DNA of 64,000 nucleotides from Elmis aenea (taxonomy: Eukaryota; Arthropoda; Insecta; Coleoptera; Elmidae). This document shows, one piece after another, positions 22,430-34,935 of this stretch (positions within the stretch are counted from its first letter, which is position 1; each line of letters opens with the position of its first letter). The notes beneath the pieces are model-generated. The model had not been told where the DNA came from. It saw only the letters and a program-made list of their open reading frames with translations, and searched no databases. Where the stretch lies: assembly GCA_947652605.1 (NCBI GenBank), contig CANTFG010000129.1:124001-188000 (forward strand), in the 5' to 3' direction. The position numbers were made by a program, and so were the translations under genes.

Positions 22430-23098
22430 TAAAGGTCATGACAGTCCAAAAGCTTACCAATTAATTTTGGAAATCTTGAAGAAATTATAAAAAACCACCT
22501 GAAATATTGTTAATGACCGCAGGTTGGACCAAAGAACACAAGATGAATCGTTTGGGCATAGCTTTTTCCTTGCTGTAACGATATGAGCAAGGAGATGTAT
22601 TTTTGGGGTTAATTTTGACAACTGACGACACCTGGGTACATCATTTTATCCCCTAGCAGGAAGTGGTGTTACACCACATCTTCAATCCGAAAACAACAAA
22701 CACCTTTTTATCTGGTTAGGTAATGGCACCATTCTGTTTGGATTTGTTGAGAGTGTTCGTGGTTGATTTTCTAACTGAACGTCGCTCAGCACTTTTAAGG
22801 CAAGCAATTAAGAGGGCGATCAGACACAAAAGAAAGATACGTCAAAGATCTGTGGGTTTACTCCAAGACAACACTCGGCCTCATAACGCTGCAAAAACCA
22901 ATAAGGATGTAACTAAACTATAGTGGTACCTTCTACTCTGCCCTATATACATTTGGGATCTTGCTTCCTCCGATTTTCATTCGATTGAACCCCTGACAGG
23001 ATTTTATAAGGAACAGAGTTGCAGTCAAAATACTTCTATCAGCAAGGAAGCAGAAAGTTTCACGATCTATAGCGCAAGTGTATCCATACTCAAGAAAC
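22430..23098 (+). pseudogene. Degraded classical mariner transposase
   Basis: Broken frames carry mariner signatures in order: TTDDTWVHHF (first catalytic D block), then GLLQDNTRPHNAA (second D) and a degraded IWDLASSDFHSIEPL (the SPDLAPSDFHLF block). Stops and frameshifts interrupt it, and the N-terminal DNA-binding half is barely recognisable. No inverted ends were found. It is a different, older lineage than the mariners at 37 and 58 kb. Confidence 0.8.
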
Positions 23099-23663
23099 TA
23101 CATAAAAAAAAATAAAAGTTTGTTTAGTATACTTTTTTAAATATATCCTGGTTAAATTTTGGACATGCCTTGGATAAGAGACCAACTATTATCGCACCTA
23201 AATGTTTTTATAAAACACTAAACGTTTCTTGAAACTGCGGTATTGAGTACAGGCCAGACCGGATTGCTGACATTTATGTAACGAAACTGCAGGCGATATT
23301 TTCAATTGCATTGCTGCAGATAACAAAACAGAAACTACACAAAGAAATTGAATCAATCGGGTTTCGTCCCACTTAACATTCATACCAGTTGCCAATTTCT
23401 AAAGATACATAATTTTTTGTTACTTGTATAAGGTACAGAAAACGTATTTGGAGATTTTTAAGTTTCCAATGAACCAGCAGTTAAATAAATATATTTAAAG
23501 GCTCAGCGGTTATTTAAAAAAATGTTCTTAAACGGTTCCCATTATTCTTTTATTTTTTATTACACCACGCAATACGCTGACTGTTTATTGCAATTTGTCT
23601 TTTTTGTCTCTGTTACATATTTAAATAAACTGTTATATTGAAAAACATCTTCTGGATCTAACG

Positions 23664-24242
23664 AAAGTACAATGCTTAGTGGACTTCGTGTGGACAAAGG
23701 GCCATGCAGGAATCGTTGGTAATTAGATTGTAGACAACCTGGCTAGAGAAGCTACCTTTCTGGCAGTCAACAAGAATATTGCCTTACTTGACGATGTCAA
23801 TAATCAATTCAAATTTCACGCCAGGACTCTGTGGAGACAAAGTTGGGATCGGTTTACACAGACTTCACCTACGCAATATACTTTAATACATCCCACTTTA
23901 CCGCAAATAATTCCACACATAACATCTTTTAATGTCAGCAAATCATATTCAACAACTATCACCCGTTTAAAATTAAATCATGGCAACTTCCCCTCCCATT
24001 TGTATAAAATTGGCATAAAGGATAGCCCAGCATGCCCATGTGATGGGCAGTCTTACGGGGACTTAAATCATTTATTCTTTTCGTGTAGTCATAATACAAT
24101 TTTAACAGAAAAGCTCTACAAAGATCTGATATCGTTGGGGGTGCACCTCCCTGTTAACATAGTATCGGTTCTATCTGTAATATCAAGGGACATTTGTGAC
24201 GTTCTCGTTAATTTTGCTCGACTTGCTAATTTAAATATTTAA
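23664..24242 (+). pseudogene. LINE C-terminal region with RNase H end (I-like)
   Basis: The frame reads FVWTKGHAGIVGN, a stop, then IVDNLAREA: the last RNase H motif, where a TAG replaces the glutamate codon. After about 120 residues comes a cysteine/histidine motif (CPCDG...HLFFSC) typical of the C-terminus of LINE ORF2 proteins with RNase H. The frame then runs to TAA at 24240. A 3' UTR of about 60 bases and an A-rich tail (24300-24313) follow. It is 5' truncated, as is usual for LINEs. Confidence 0.82.
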
Positions 24243-24313
24243 AGTATCGATAATATAAAATATCTGTGGCTGATGGACTACAGTCCAATGCCAAACAACC
24301 CAAAAAAAAAAAT

Positions 24314-26020
24314 AAACTGTTAGAACATTCCTTTACCTAAAGGGTTTGCTATGAGGCGCTTTAATTTTATTTTTAATCTAAAAACCATGTGTTGTATCCT
24401 ATATTCTAATAAAAAACTTAAGAAATATTTAAATGTTCCATTTGGTAGTTTCTTATCAAAATAAAAAGTTATCATTAATCTAACACCGTGTAAAAGCTAA
24501 TATTTATTTCTTTAGATTAACAAGATGAATTTTTTAACTTACAGTCGTAGTTAATACGACCAATAAACATAATAACCAATGAACTGGTAATATCCTTTAC
24601 GCAATTAACAGATTTTCATGCGTTTATTGGTCGTTTCTAAGAAATCTGAGTTTATGATTGGTCGAAAATATATATTTGGAGAGGGAATTAAATATTTTGG
24701 TCTTGATAATTTTTTGACGAATTTCGGCGACCAGTAGCGTTACTTTAATATAGATTAAACCACACCCCTGACTCACCACTCTGACAGTAATTGTAAAATT
24801 TGACATAACATACATTTAATTTGACAGGTTGTTAAGTGAAGGAAATTTTCTGACAAAATATAACTCGTGCATTGCAAATAATCCATAATTTTTGACAAAT
24901 CTTTACTCATACAGTTGCCTAATTTTTCAGATATTCAAGGTTTAAGAAAATGTTCGCTTAAGATTTACATGTTAATATTTAATATATTTATTAATTGTAA
25001 GTAAAGTTTAAATGTTTAAAATAAATTAAAGCATTTAGTACTTACACTGAAAGTATAAACTATTGTTTTTTACAACTTATTTTGTACCTCTTACTATATT
25101 TAATTCCATAATGCCCTGCATATACAAACTGGAATTACAAGAAATTCTTGAAACTACCAAATACTGCATCGCCATAAGTAACAATAAAAAATCCAAAAAA
25201 TATTTAGAACGAAGTATCATTATCTCTAAAAAAAAAAAACTGTAAGTGAACCACGCCCATCGTGTATTTATTGCGACACATCGCTTCTACGCAATTCCAC
25301 AAGTAGTCGTCAGTCCTAGCTTCACGTTCCACGCAGCTTTTGTTAGGTTCTTCAGCGACTTTCAGGAATAAAACAATGCCACCTTAAACAAATATCTACT
25401 TAAGCATTCAAGTTACAAGATTTATTATACTTCTCTACTTGTTATCTTGACGAAAGCTCTTTCTTGCTACTGGGGCTACTTTTGTAATATTACTGAATCA
25501 CATGTCGTGACGACTTCGTAGATTGTTATGTCACTCATATTTCTACCTTAACGTGATGTTTTTACTTACACTGGATATGTTTTCGTATGAATTTAACGTG
25601 TTAAACTAAACGTTATGATAACGTTTTCACGAAACGGTATTTCAGCAGTGTTCTTGTTGTTCCAATATCGTATCACATTGAACTTGTAGAAATGTATTGG
25701 TAAAGTTCGATAACAAAAGCGATTCATTTTAAGATACCGTTTCGCGAAATATTATCTGGAAATTCAGTGTTAAAGAGCTGTTTTTGTTGTGTTGGTAATG
25801 AAGGGAGTCTGGATCTAGGATCTAGACAGCAATGAATAATTGGCGGATTAAAATCTAATCTAATCGTCTGCGTTGCAGAAGGGGTTTCCATTCGTTTTTG
25901 GGTGGTGCTATTTAAGAAAACTTAAAAAAAACTTAGTTGTTTTAATAAAAGCTTTTACATTTATTGCAATTAAATCAATAGAGGGTGAGTTCATAATATA
26001 GTTCATTAAAAAGTATTTAG
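24314..26020. other. No gene recognised
   Basis: Two small inverted words are visible: ACGACCAATAAAC at 24555 against GTTTATTGGTCGT near 24620, and CGAAACGGTAT at 25634 against ATACCGTTTCG near 25734. No coding motif. Confidence 0.45.
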
Positions 26021-26042
26021 CTTCTTCTTCTTCTTCTTCTTC
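26021..26042 (+). repeat. (CTT)n microsatellite, LINE tail
   Basis: On the minus strand this is the (GAA)n tail after the 3' end of the RTE-like fragment. Confidence 0.9.
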
Positions 26043-26061
26043 CTTTATTAAGCCTTATGCC

Positions 26062-26857
26062 TCACGGCGTCGGCTTTTGGTGGTTCTCCACCCAGCTTTT
26101 CCAGATCTTTTTGTCTGCCGTCATCGCTCTCAACTCCCCAACTGTTTTCCCTCTTTCACGGGCTATTTGTTCTATCCTGTTTTCCATGTTAGTTGTTGGC
26201 CTTCCTACCCGCCTTTTCCCATACCTCCTACTTTCTGTTATTTTTTTTGTCATAGATTCTGGCGGCATCCTCTGCACGTGTCCGTACCATTTTAATTGTT
26301 TTTCTTCGATATTTTGGGTTATTTGTTTTTGTTGTAGGTTATTCTGGATGTCTTTATTTTTGCACCTATCTCTTTTTGTTTTTCCCGCTATTTTTCTTAA
26401 GAATCTCATTTCTGCTGCCGTTATTCTTTTCTCATGTTTAGATGTTAGTGGCCATGTTTCACTTCCATACAGCATAGTTGGAATTACGACCGTGTTGTAT
26501 ATTCTGGTTTTTGTTTGTGCACTAATTTCTTTTTTCCCAAGGATAGTTTTGTTTAGTTGGTAGTAAATTCTCGTGCTTTTTCTGGTTCTGTTTAGGATTT
26601 CTGCGTCAATTTTCCCATCTTCGCTAATTTTCGTTCCTAAGTACTCTATTGTCGAGACTTGCTCCAGTACGTCGTCTCCGCATTTGATGTTTTGCTGGTC
26701 ATCATCGTTTATTTTCATTATTTTTGTTTTCCCTGTGTTTATTTCCATTCCCATTTGTTGTATCGTTTCGTTCCACTGGTTCAAGGATTTTTGTATGTCT
26801 TCTCTGTTTTCCCCCACTATTATTATATCGTCTGCATATACTAGGCACTGTATTTAG
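26062..26857 (-). pseudogene. RTE-like LINE, reverse transcriptase C-terminal fragment
   Basis: The minus frame begins at about 26857 with QCLVYADDIIIVG, the catalytic YADD of the reverse transcriptase, and stays open for about 265 codons to 26062. It contains EYLGTKI, the PTMLYGSETW and KWYGHVQRM words, then GKRRVGRP, a typical RTE/Proto-like C-terminus. The upstream two thirds of the protein are absent: a 5'-truncated insertion. The frame is undamaged, so it is fairly young. The short 3' UTR ends in AATAAAG and the triplet tail. Confidence 0.9.
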
Positions 26858-27453
26858 CCAACTTTTTATTTGTATAGATTTTTTTATAAATCCCAGTGTT
26901 TTGCAATATGTCCAAGGACATTCAGCAATTTATTATGCCAAAGTACTGACGTGCTGGAGTATGTCCAGTGACATATCTCCTACGATTTATTTAGATTTTT
27001 GCGGTCTCTAGGATTTTTGCTATACTTACTTAAAATCTTAAAAGCTAATAATGAGGTCTTCAGGATTATAACGCATTTGGTTTTTTTTTTTTTTAGAGTA
27101 ATGGTTTTGCCAGTCGATTGGGATGGTCATCGAGTCTCTGTCGGTATTTAGCACTGCAAATGTAGATGTAAATAATTTTTCACTATGTAATAAATTAACC
27201 CTCCATTAGACGCAAACGTTCCGATAAGTCCTAAACAAATATTTTTGTTGTTAACTTTTTCTGAATCTAAATAAACACTTACTTTTTGTGTATTTTCCTT
27301 TCACAGCGTACTTATTCGTGCCTATGTGTTACTGAGATTTTCCTCTACTCCAACTGGTTTTATTTTACTTGAACGGCAAAATGTTATGTGAATACCAGAA
27401 AATTTATTGCAAAGATTAGATACTGCATTCAGTTTTGTTTGGTGTTTTTTATA
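26858..27453. other. No gene recognised
   Basis: AT-rich, between the LINE fragment and the fold-back element. A T-run at 27081-27094 is the only simple sequence. Confidence 0.5.
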
Positions 27454-28552
27454 TTCAGGGTTTCTGAAATATTTCGAAAAAATTCAGGAGGTGATTTCTC
27501 ATCAAAAATTAAGGGGGGTGTTTTATACATATAACATTTTTTACTTAGACGTCTCCTTTCGGAGTTACACCCCCCAAAGGGGAGCGTTAAAATTAGGTTT
27601 TTATTTTATTTCTTGAATTTGGATAAATGTACGAGAATGATGTTGTATACTTATTAAAAGGTTTCCCATAGTTAAATTTTTAATTATCTCCCACCTTCAC
27701 AGGGGTCTAAAAAATGCGACCCCTGTTAGTTTATCAGAACTTTTAATGGGTTGAAATTTTGCAAGCTTGATTTATTTAGAAACTTTTTTTATTCTTTAGT
27801 TTTTCTCGTAAAACCTACCGTTTTTAAGTAAAAAATAAAATAAATATTCACGAACTATTAAAATATTCCAATATAAAACGATTCATTTTGGTGGTGTCCT
27901 TTCGAAGCTACACCCCCTCCCCCCTAAAGGAGAGCGGTAAAATAGGTTTTTTGTTTTATTTCTCAAATTTGGACATAAGTATGTAGGAGAATGATATTTG
28001 GTAGATGTTTTATATTTATTAAAAGGTTTCCCATGATAATATTTTTAATCAATAAAATAAGTAAACATGAACCATCAAAATATTCCATAACAAAACGATT
28101 AATTTTGGTAGTTACCATGGTTTGTTTATGTTCATATTGTGGAGAACTGACGGGCGTTTTAGCGTTGTCACCGCGTAAACGTTAAAATGAATTACACCCT
28201 TCAATTCTACCCAATATGGACATAAACAAACCATGGTAACTACCAAAATTAATCGTTTTATAATGGAATATTTTGATGGTTCATGTTTACCTATTTTATT
28301 GATTAAAAATATTATTATGGGAAACCTTTTAATAAGTATAAAACATCTACCAAATATCATTCTCCTACATACTTATGTCCAAATTTGAGAAATAAAATAA
28401 AAAACCTATTTTACCGCTCTTCTTTAGGGGGGAGGGGGTGTAACTTCGGAAGGACACGTCTAAGGAAAAAATTTTAGGTGAAAGACCCCCCTTAACTTTC
28501 GATAAGGAATCACCTCCCGATTTTTTTTGCAATACTTAAGAAACACCCTGTA
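27454..28552. mobile_element. Fold-back element, copy 2 (composite)
   Basis: The right part, about 27893-28552, is a palindrome centred near 28150-28180 with the same core as copy 1 (GACGGGCGTTTTAGCGTTGTC). The left part, 27454-27892, is a separate diverged arm of the same family that stops at ATTCATTTTGGTGG and is joined directly to the second copy's GTCCTTTCGAAGC. It looks like one copy inserted into, or recombined with, another. The ends are ATTCAGGGTTTCTGAAATAT and CTTAAGAAACACCCTGTA. Confidence 0.88.
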
Positions 28553-31199
28553 TAATCTTTTTATACATATTTTGTTGTTCGTTAAAGTTCTGTGCGTAAA
28601 TTTTGAATTGTATCTTATTGTTATTAGCATTATTGGATTTTTATTTTCCCCTTTATTGTCCCAAAACATTATCAACTGGTATAGTGTACAAAAACACATT
28701 TAGTAGTAGTTTGCTAATGAAGGGTTAAATTCATTGTTTCAATACGCCTATGGGACAACTTTTATTGGAATTTTTAAGACGAACGTGGTTTTATGTTTTG
28801 TGTGCATTTACGAAGTAGTTTATAAATATTATACAAACAACTTCTATAGACTTGTTATTCATGGATGGCTTATAACTAATATAATCAAGAATTATTGCAG
28901 AAAACATCAATTTTCGTTTAACGTTCCCCAGTATATAAAATATTAATTCTTTGCACGGCAAGTTTACTTAATAACGAGTCAGAGTTTATCGCTGGCCCAT
29001 ATTTAAATTTCAATTTGTGTTGTAATTTTACGCCACCATAGGGCGTGTAATTTGCAAATAACTGAAAGTTTTCTAATGCAAACTAATAAAACTGGGTTAT
29101 AGTCAATTAATTTTAAACATAATACTAACGGCTCATGCACTTTCAATTAAGAGTAAAGTGCTATTTTAGAACAAAAACACTTAACTAGCTCGAACTGATA
29201 TAAACGAACTTTTGTTCGGAATAAACAACGAACAAAGACTTTTTTTTTATTTTAATGCATTTTTCGTTTTAATTTTTGTACCGACAATAACTTTGTAGAC
29301 CTTTATATTGTGACGGACCGTACTGTACATAGATTTTGAATGTTGGGGGAGAGCCCTTATTAGTCTTACATTAATAGTTTGTAATCATATTTATGAGGTG
29401 GTTGGACCCTCAAAGATTTGTTTTACGTAATACACACGTCTCGAGCAAATATTACACAGTAAGAAACAAACAAAACACAACCAATTCTTTATTTTTCAAC
29501 CGGCTGTATATTCTTCGGTGGTTGGTTCTCAACAACCTAAGCCTGATTGTCCTGAGATTTTGCTCCATATGGCCCTCCTCAGTAATTGTACCTGCATCCT
29601 TGTCATTCTTTCCTATAAGAACATATTTTACGAGTAGTGTATTCTAGTTATGATGTACAAATGTATCAACAAATCGTTTGTTGATAGACAAAACCCAAGC
29701 ACTGACGTTGTACACCTCAGGTGATAACCGTAATATTTTAACGTTAGTTTGTTTCACTAAAGTTGAAATCCTTATAACGTGGTACTTTTAAAGTGTAAAA
29801 AGTTTTAGTAATTGATGTGTCGGTATTTCTTCCATGCTATCCGTTTGAGAAGTAAAGCAAATAACATCAAAGTAAAACCAAATAATTGATGTACGGCGGA
29901 ACTTCACATTATAAAGTCTTCCAAAAAATAATTGTTTAACGAGTCTAAAACAAATCCTTTAAACGACTTCGATTATTTATCACACAATTATTTGATTCTC
30001 CAGAAGTTTCTAACTTCGTTTGAAAATTCCACTCCACGTAATATTAAGTCGTCAAATCCATTTAGTTAAAACATATCTTGCAGAGTTGTCTCAGTCTTAA
30101 GTTTTTAAGTACGCCTCATTTAAAATTCCACGGTTTTATATAAGGATTTGGTTATATTGAATTCGTCAGGGTGAAAAATGGCAAAAATGTAAAACAAAAT
30201 GGCGAATAATATTTCCATTTTAACAACCTAATACAATTTTAGATATTTTTTCACGTCAACGCTAAGGGAACCCGTCATATAAAATTATATTGCTCCTTGG
30301 ATTTTGTAGAACTTGAATAATAACATGTGATAAACGGATTTATGTGAGCAAAGCACACAACGCGTGAAAAATATTTTTGTCTAAAATAAATAAATATAAT
30401 CCGTTCATATTGCTTCCAAATATTTTACGCTTCTCAATGTGTCTCTGGACCATTAATTTCCACAACTCCAAAACATCTGACAGATCATTTTGTTACGACT
30501 TTCCTATTGAAGCAAAATTATTGCACTGTCTGAGATACAATTAGGACGTCTTTACTGTAATTCCCCATTTATTTTTAATTCCGGGAAAAAGTTGTTCGTA
30601 AGGACCCTTATGTTTCGTTTACGACAAAATATTATTGGGATCGTAATTCTTCGATTGCCTCTCGTAATTAATCAGTACAGTAACCAATACGCGTAGTAGG
30701 TAATAATATTTAGGAAAATCTGAACATATCCTGTATACGTCTATCTTTCTTTGTACCAATACACTTTTTTATATTACTCGTATTTACTTCTCCCTTTGTT
30801 GTAGAAGTGCACTGCAAAGTAGTATGAAGTAATTTTGTTAATCGTTTGCATCAATTATTTAATAATGCCATATGGTGCAATGGCTTTAACGAAATATTTT
30901 GAATACATTTATCAGTTTTATCTTTATTCCCTAGTATACATTCCTCGATTGATAACCGATTGTTTACTTCTATTTTTACAATATTTTACAAAAGTCACAG
31001 AAGTCTTAATCGTGTTTAAGGCGACTCCAAGATTTAAAAGTAGATACGAAAAGGCAAAATGGCCGAGAACCGATTAATCGCCCTACCTTATCAGCCTATT
31101 ACCGGTTAATCGGCCGATCATTGACTTTCACATTGGGTTTATTGGATTATATAATTATTGCACTCATAAAACGTGTTTATTTTAACATAATTTTGATTG
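28553..31199. other. No gene recognised
   Basis: AT-rich. The frames at 28734 and 29393 have no motif. At 31060-31110 the words CCGATTAATCG and CCGGTTAATCGGCCGAT form the left of a pair of clusters (right at 33062-33128). Confidence 0.5.
31060..31110. repeat. CCGATTAATCGG-type cluster, left
   Basis: Palindromic words (ACCGATTAATCG, TTACCGGTTAATCGGCCGAT) recur in mirrored order at 33062-33128, two kilobases away. They may be the subterminal regions of one element whose interior now holds two MITEs. Confidence 0.5.
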
Positions 31200-31976
31200 T
31201 ACAGGGTGATCCAAATTCGATGGGATTGCAATCGTCACTAAACTAGCTCAATAAGTACCTACCCAAAAGCAATTGTAATAATCATTTTCACTACCGATCG
31301 GCAGTAAAAAGTAAAATAGGTATTTGCTTGATTTTTCGCTTTGACGATTGCAGAAAAAATTTAATATGCACCTCGGCAATAAAGTTCCTTCTTATCCCTC
31401 GCGTGGTTATTTATATAAATAACTATTTTATTCACAACAAATTAAAAAACCTTCGTAGCTTGTTCTACATTGGTTTTGAAATGTTTTTCGCCTTGTTTTT
31501 CTTTGGTTTTCACAGCCTGTTTTTCTTTAAAAAAAAAAGAAAAAAAACAAAAACACAACATTTGTAACTTGCGTATTATTAAAAATAACTACATCAACCC
31601 TTATATATATTTGGTCATAGACAACTAAAACTTCCATTTAAAAAAAGGTAAGTTTGTGTCATAACTTTTTAACGGCCAGCGTGATTTATTTTTTAAGGTT
31701 TAATCGCAGTTAACATAAAAATATCTAAAAACAATCTAGGTACTTAAATTTTTTTAATATTTAGAACAATAACAAATATATGACATATTATAAATATGAC
31801 AAAAAAAAAACACTTTTTTTCGATAACTCAGAAACCGAAAATGATAGAACATTTTTGAAAACTATTCCGAGTTTGTGTCAAAAAACGTTGTTAAATTAAC
31901 CATTTCTCTATACTGACTATTAAGCGAGATACCCCTGCTATCCCATCGAATTTGCATTATCCTGTATATAGTTTCT
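31200..31976. mobile_element. TACAGGGTGATCCAAATTCG element, 777 bp
   Basis: The left end TACAGGGTGATCCAAATTCG mirrors the right end (CGAATTTGCATTATCCTGTA). The right half matches 45340-45662: the AAGCGAGATACCCC region, GTGTCAAAAAACG, and AACTAAAACTTCCATTTAAA (the interior box, 337 bases from the end). There is no transposase; the open frame at 31328 is not convincing. Confidence 0.8.
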
Positions 31977-32158
31977 TCGTGATAAACAAAAAATTATTAA
32001 AATCATACGAAAACTGAAGTATAACAAATAACTTATGATCTAAAACTTAAGAATCTTATGGTTTCTAAATTAGTTATAAGGTAAGAGCAACAGAATTTGA
32101 TTATATAGCTACATTAAAAGTGTTTTAGTTATTTACTTTCTGTAAATATTCCAAGATA

Positions 32159-32864
32159 TACAGGGTGTTTCTGAACGATGTAGCATAATTTCTACTGGTG
32201 AATCTACATTGAAAAATAGGACGATTTAGCCCATCATGCCTTATAGAAAGTTGCATCGTCGCTAAGTTACAGCCCCATGAAGAGGGGATGAAAAATTGTA
32301 GTTTTATTGATAAATCAAGACGCTTTGACCTACAACATTTATATTTGGCACGTATTCTACAATAGGCAAGCGTGCTCTTATGCATAAGTTTGAGCGAAAT
32401 CCCACCATAGGGGGCGCTACAATCGATAATAGCAGATAAATAACCTGCTGTTTTTTTTGTCGATCGTAATTTTAATTTTTTATTGTAACAGTCGGATAGG
32501 TAGGTCTAAAATGTACATTTTTAGTAACATAAAGTTTTTTGATAGGAGCCATCGTTTTATTAAAATATAACTCTGAGATAAATAAACTGCTATTATCGAT
32601 TGTAGCGCCCCCTATGGTGGGATTTCGCTCAAACTTATGCATAAGAACACGCTTGCCTATTGTAGAATACGTGCCAAATATAAATGTTGTAGGTCAAAGC
32701 GTTCTTGATTTATCAATAAAACAACAATTTTTCATCCCCTCTTCATGGGGCTGTAACTTAGCGACGATGCAACTTTCTATAAGGCATGATGGGCTAAATC
32801 GTCCTATTTTTCAATGTAGATTCACCAGTAGAAATTATGCTACATCGTTCAGAAACACCCTGTA
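32159..32864. mobile_element. Perfect-looking fold-back MITE, 706 bp
   Basis: The left arm 32159-32435 and the right arm 32587-32864 are almost perfect reverse complements (about 277 bases each) around a loop of about 150 bases. The ends are TACAGGGTGTTTCTGAACGA and its mirror, flanked by TA. The near identity of the arms marks a young copy or gene conversion. The open frames on both strands encode the same peptide because they are the two arms; they are not genes. Confidence 0.95.
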
Positions 32865-34603
32865 TTTTTTAAAATTGTGTTAGTTCAACGATATTGTGTT
32901 CTTTGTCAATATTTTTAGTGAACTTTTTTTGTTTTCTGTATCAAAAAATAGCTTTATTATGGCCATATAAGTACTAACAATTAGAGTAACAAAATGTACT
33001 TAAAACTAGTTCCTTAATCCAATCCGTTGGCAAAATTAAATTTAAGGAGATCAAACCGATCAAAAGAACTATTACCGAAAAATCCGTAAAAGAGTCGACG
33101 GCCGATTACCGATTATCCACCGATTGAGCGTCCATCCCCATTTATAAGCCCAAATGTTGTCTCAAAAACGGGACCTACACAAGACAAGAAGATATTTTTA
33201 CAAACTGTACTAGCGGTTAGAATTACATACCTATAAGACAAACCAAACAAACAATAGAATTCGTATGGAAGAACACACTAAATTAAACTAAACCAATAAA
33301 TTCGCTTTAGGAGAAAATTTGTTCAACGAAAAACATTCAAGAGACTTCGGTAAAGTAAAACATTTAATAAAGAAATGAACTACAATCTACAATAAAAGCA
33401 TTATTCAAACATCTACTTAACTATAAAAAGCGTTATTTGCTTTAATTTCTAACAAACCGTTCTAAAAATAAAAGATCTGTCTGTCTGTTGAGTTAATAAT
33501 TGACATCCTTTATAATTTTTGCCTAGCTAAAACTTATTTTCATCACATTTTCCAAGCACTGCTCGGTTTATAATTCCCGGATGTACGAATTGCAGCCAAT
33601 ACTACCACCATTCTGGTATAAAAATCAGTCGTAAAAGTTGTATATTTTAAGCTTTTTTACCGATTACACTTTGTAGGTTCATAAATTTACGTTCGATATG
33701 AAAATTTTCGGGCGCTACATAGTTCGTTTTTGATGTACAATTAATGCTTTCGGAACTTTTACGCCACTCATAAACACTTCAACGAGGCATGCAACTGTTA
33801 CCGAATCGTGTAAACCGTCTTACGTACTTAAACGGACCCCAAATTTGATCGCGTGCTTTTCGTTGAAATGTGAGAAGAACAGCAGAAACACCAAGTTGTT
33901 GATGAATACATTATGCAACGTTTCGTTGCGATTTGCGGCCATTTCACTCGAACGATCATTAAATTTTAGTTCGATTTTCACTACCATATACGAGCATCGA
34001 TGTAACTTTTTATACAGCTGTTGTTTTTTTCAAACCAACACAAAAAAATGCTAGTGCATAAAAAAATAATAGCGAGAATAAATCACATCGAGTTTTTAAT
34101 AATGTGGAGGAACAGATGCGATAAAAGTATTTTCTGATTTTGCTTCATCCAACTATTCTAGGCTATTATTAAACCACTTGAGCAATTTAAAATAAATCAA
34201 ACAAATCGCATAACAGGCACTATTAAGGGAATTAACCATCCAATTTTCTAGTAGTCACCGTAAATCAATAAAATAATGTATTAAACCTTCTTGGATCCAT
34301 CGAGCCGGGGATATTTAAAAGGTAGGAGTATAACATTCGTAAAATTCAAAGTTTATCGTAACTGTTAGTCGATATATTGATATTCAAACTGTTCGTGAAA
34401 CATAGATTTTGATTAGACTAGCATGACAGTCTTAATCAAGTTGTATAGCCATGTTTCCAAATAATCACTTAATTTGCTTATTAATTTTAACAAAACATTT
34501 CCAACAAGCCTATAAAATTAATATAATATTACAAAGCTTTTGAAAACCAAAATTTAGTTCGTTTTTGTTCATGGTATTTAATTCCAAAATCAATAGATAT
34601 TGT
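32865..34603. other. No gene recognised
   Basis: It contains the right CCGATTA cluster (33062-33128: GGCCGATTACCGATTATCCA and CCGATTGAGCGTCC). Otherwise AT-rich with no motif. Confidence 0.5.
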
Positions 34604-34935
34604 ATTATTTACTTACTCACTTAGTCCTAAGCCTGTTCTACCTTTCCTGGTGTACGGCTTGTTGGAGTTCAGTTATTGCGTGGGTTTTCTTTTCCATATC
34701 TGCCTCCATTCTCCTCTTTCTTGAGTTTTTTGTTTTATTTCCTGCCACGACTCCTCGTTTCTCTGCCGCTGTTTTTATTTCTTCCGTCCAGGTTCTTCTC
34801 GGTCTATCCCTCCTCCTTTTAAACTACCCTTGCCTCGTATATCCTTCTTGTCGTTATTTCTTCTTTCATCCTCGTTATGTGCCCATACCATCAAAGCTGC
34901 CCTTCTTCGATTCTGTGCTGCAGAGGTCCCAAGTT
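34604..34935 (-). pseudogene. RTE-like LINE, degraded C-terminal fragment
   Basis: The minus strand reads RIEEGQL, a stop, WYGHITRMKEE and RRIYEAR, the family's conserved tail. Several stops and shifts follow, then a 3' end with TAAG-like repeats (plus strand TTATTTACTTACTCACTTAG at 34608). Only the last about 110 codons remain. The 125-residue plus-strand frame over it is a by-product. Confidence 0.75.

Noticed and set aside
22723..22923. Independent 66-codon gene
   Set aside because: It is one open piece of the degraded mariner transposase (QDNTRPHNA).
26057..27011. Several plus-strand open frames up to 168 codons, hydrophobic
   Set aside because: They are complements of the RTE-like reverse transcriptase fragment on the minus strand, which has recognisable motifs.
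32125..32883. Two open frames on opposite strands coding a similar peptide
   Set aside because: They are the two mirrored arms of the fold-back MITE at 32159-32864; the peptide similarity follows from the inverted repeat.
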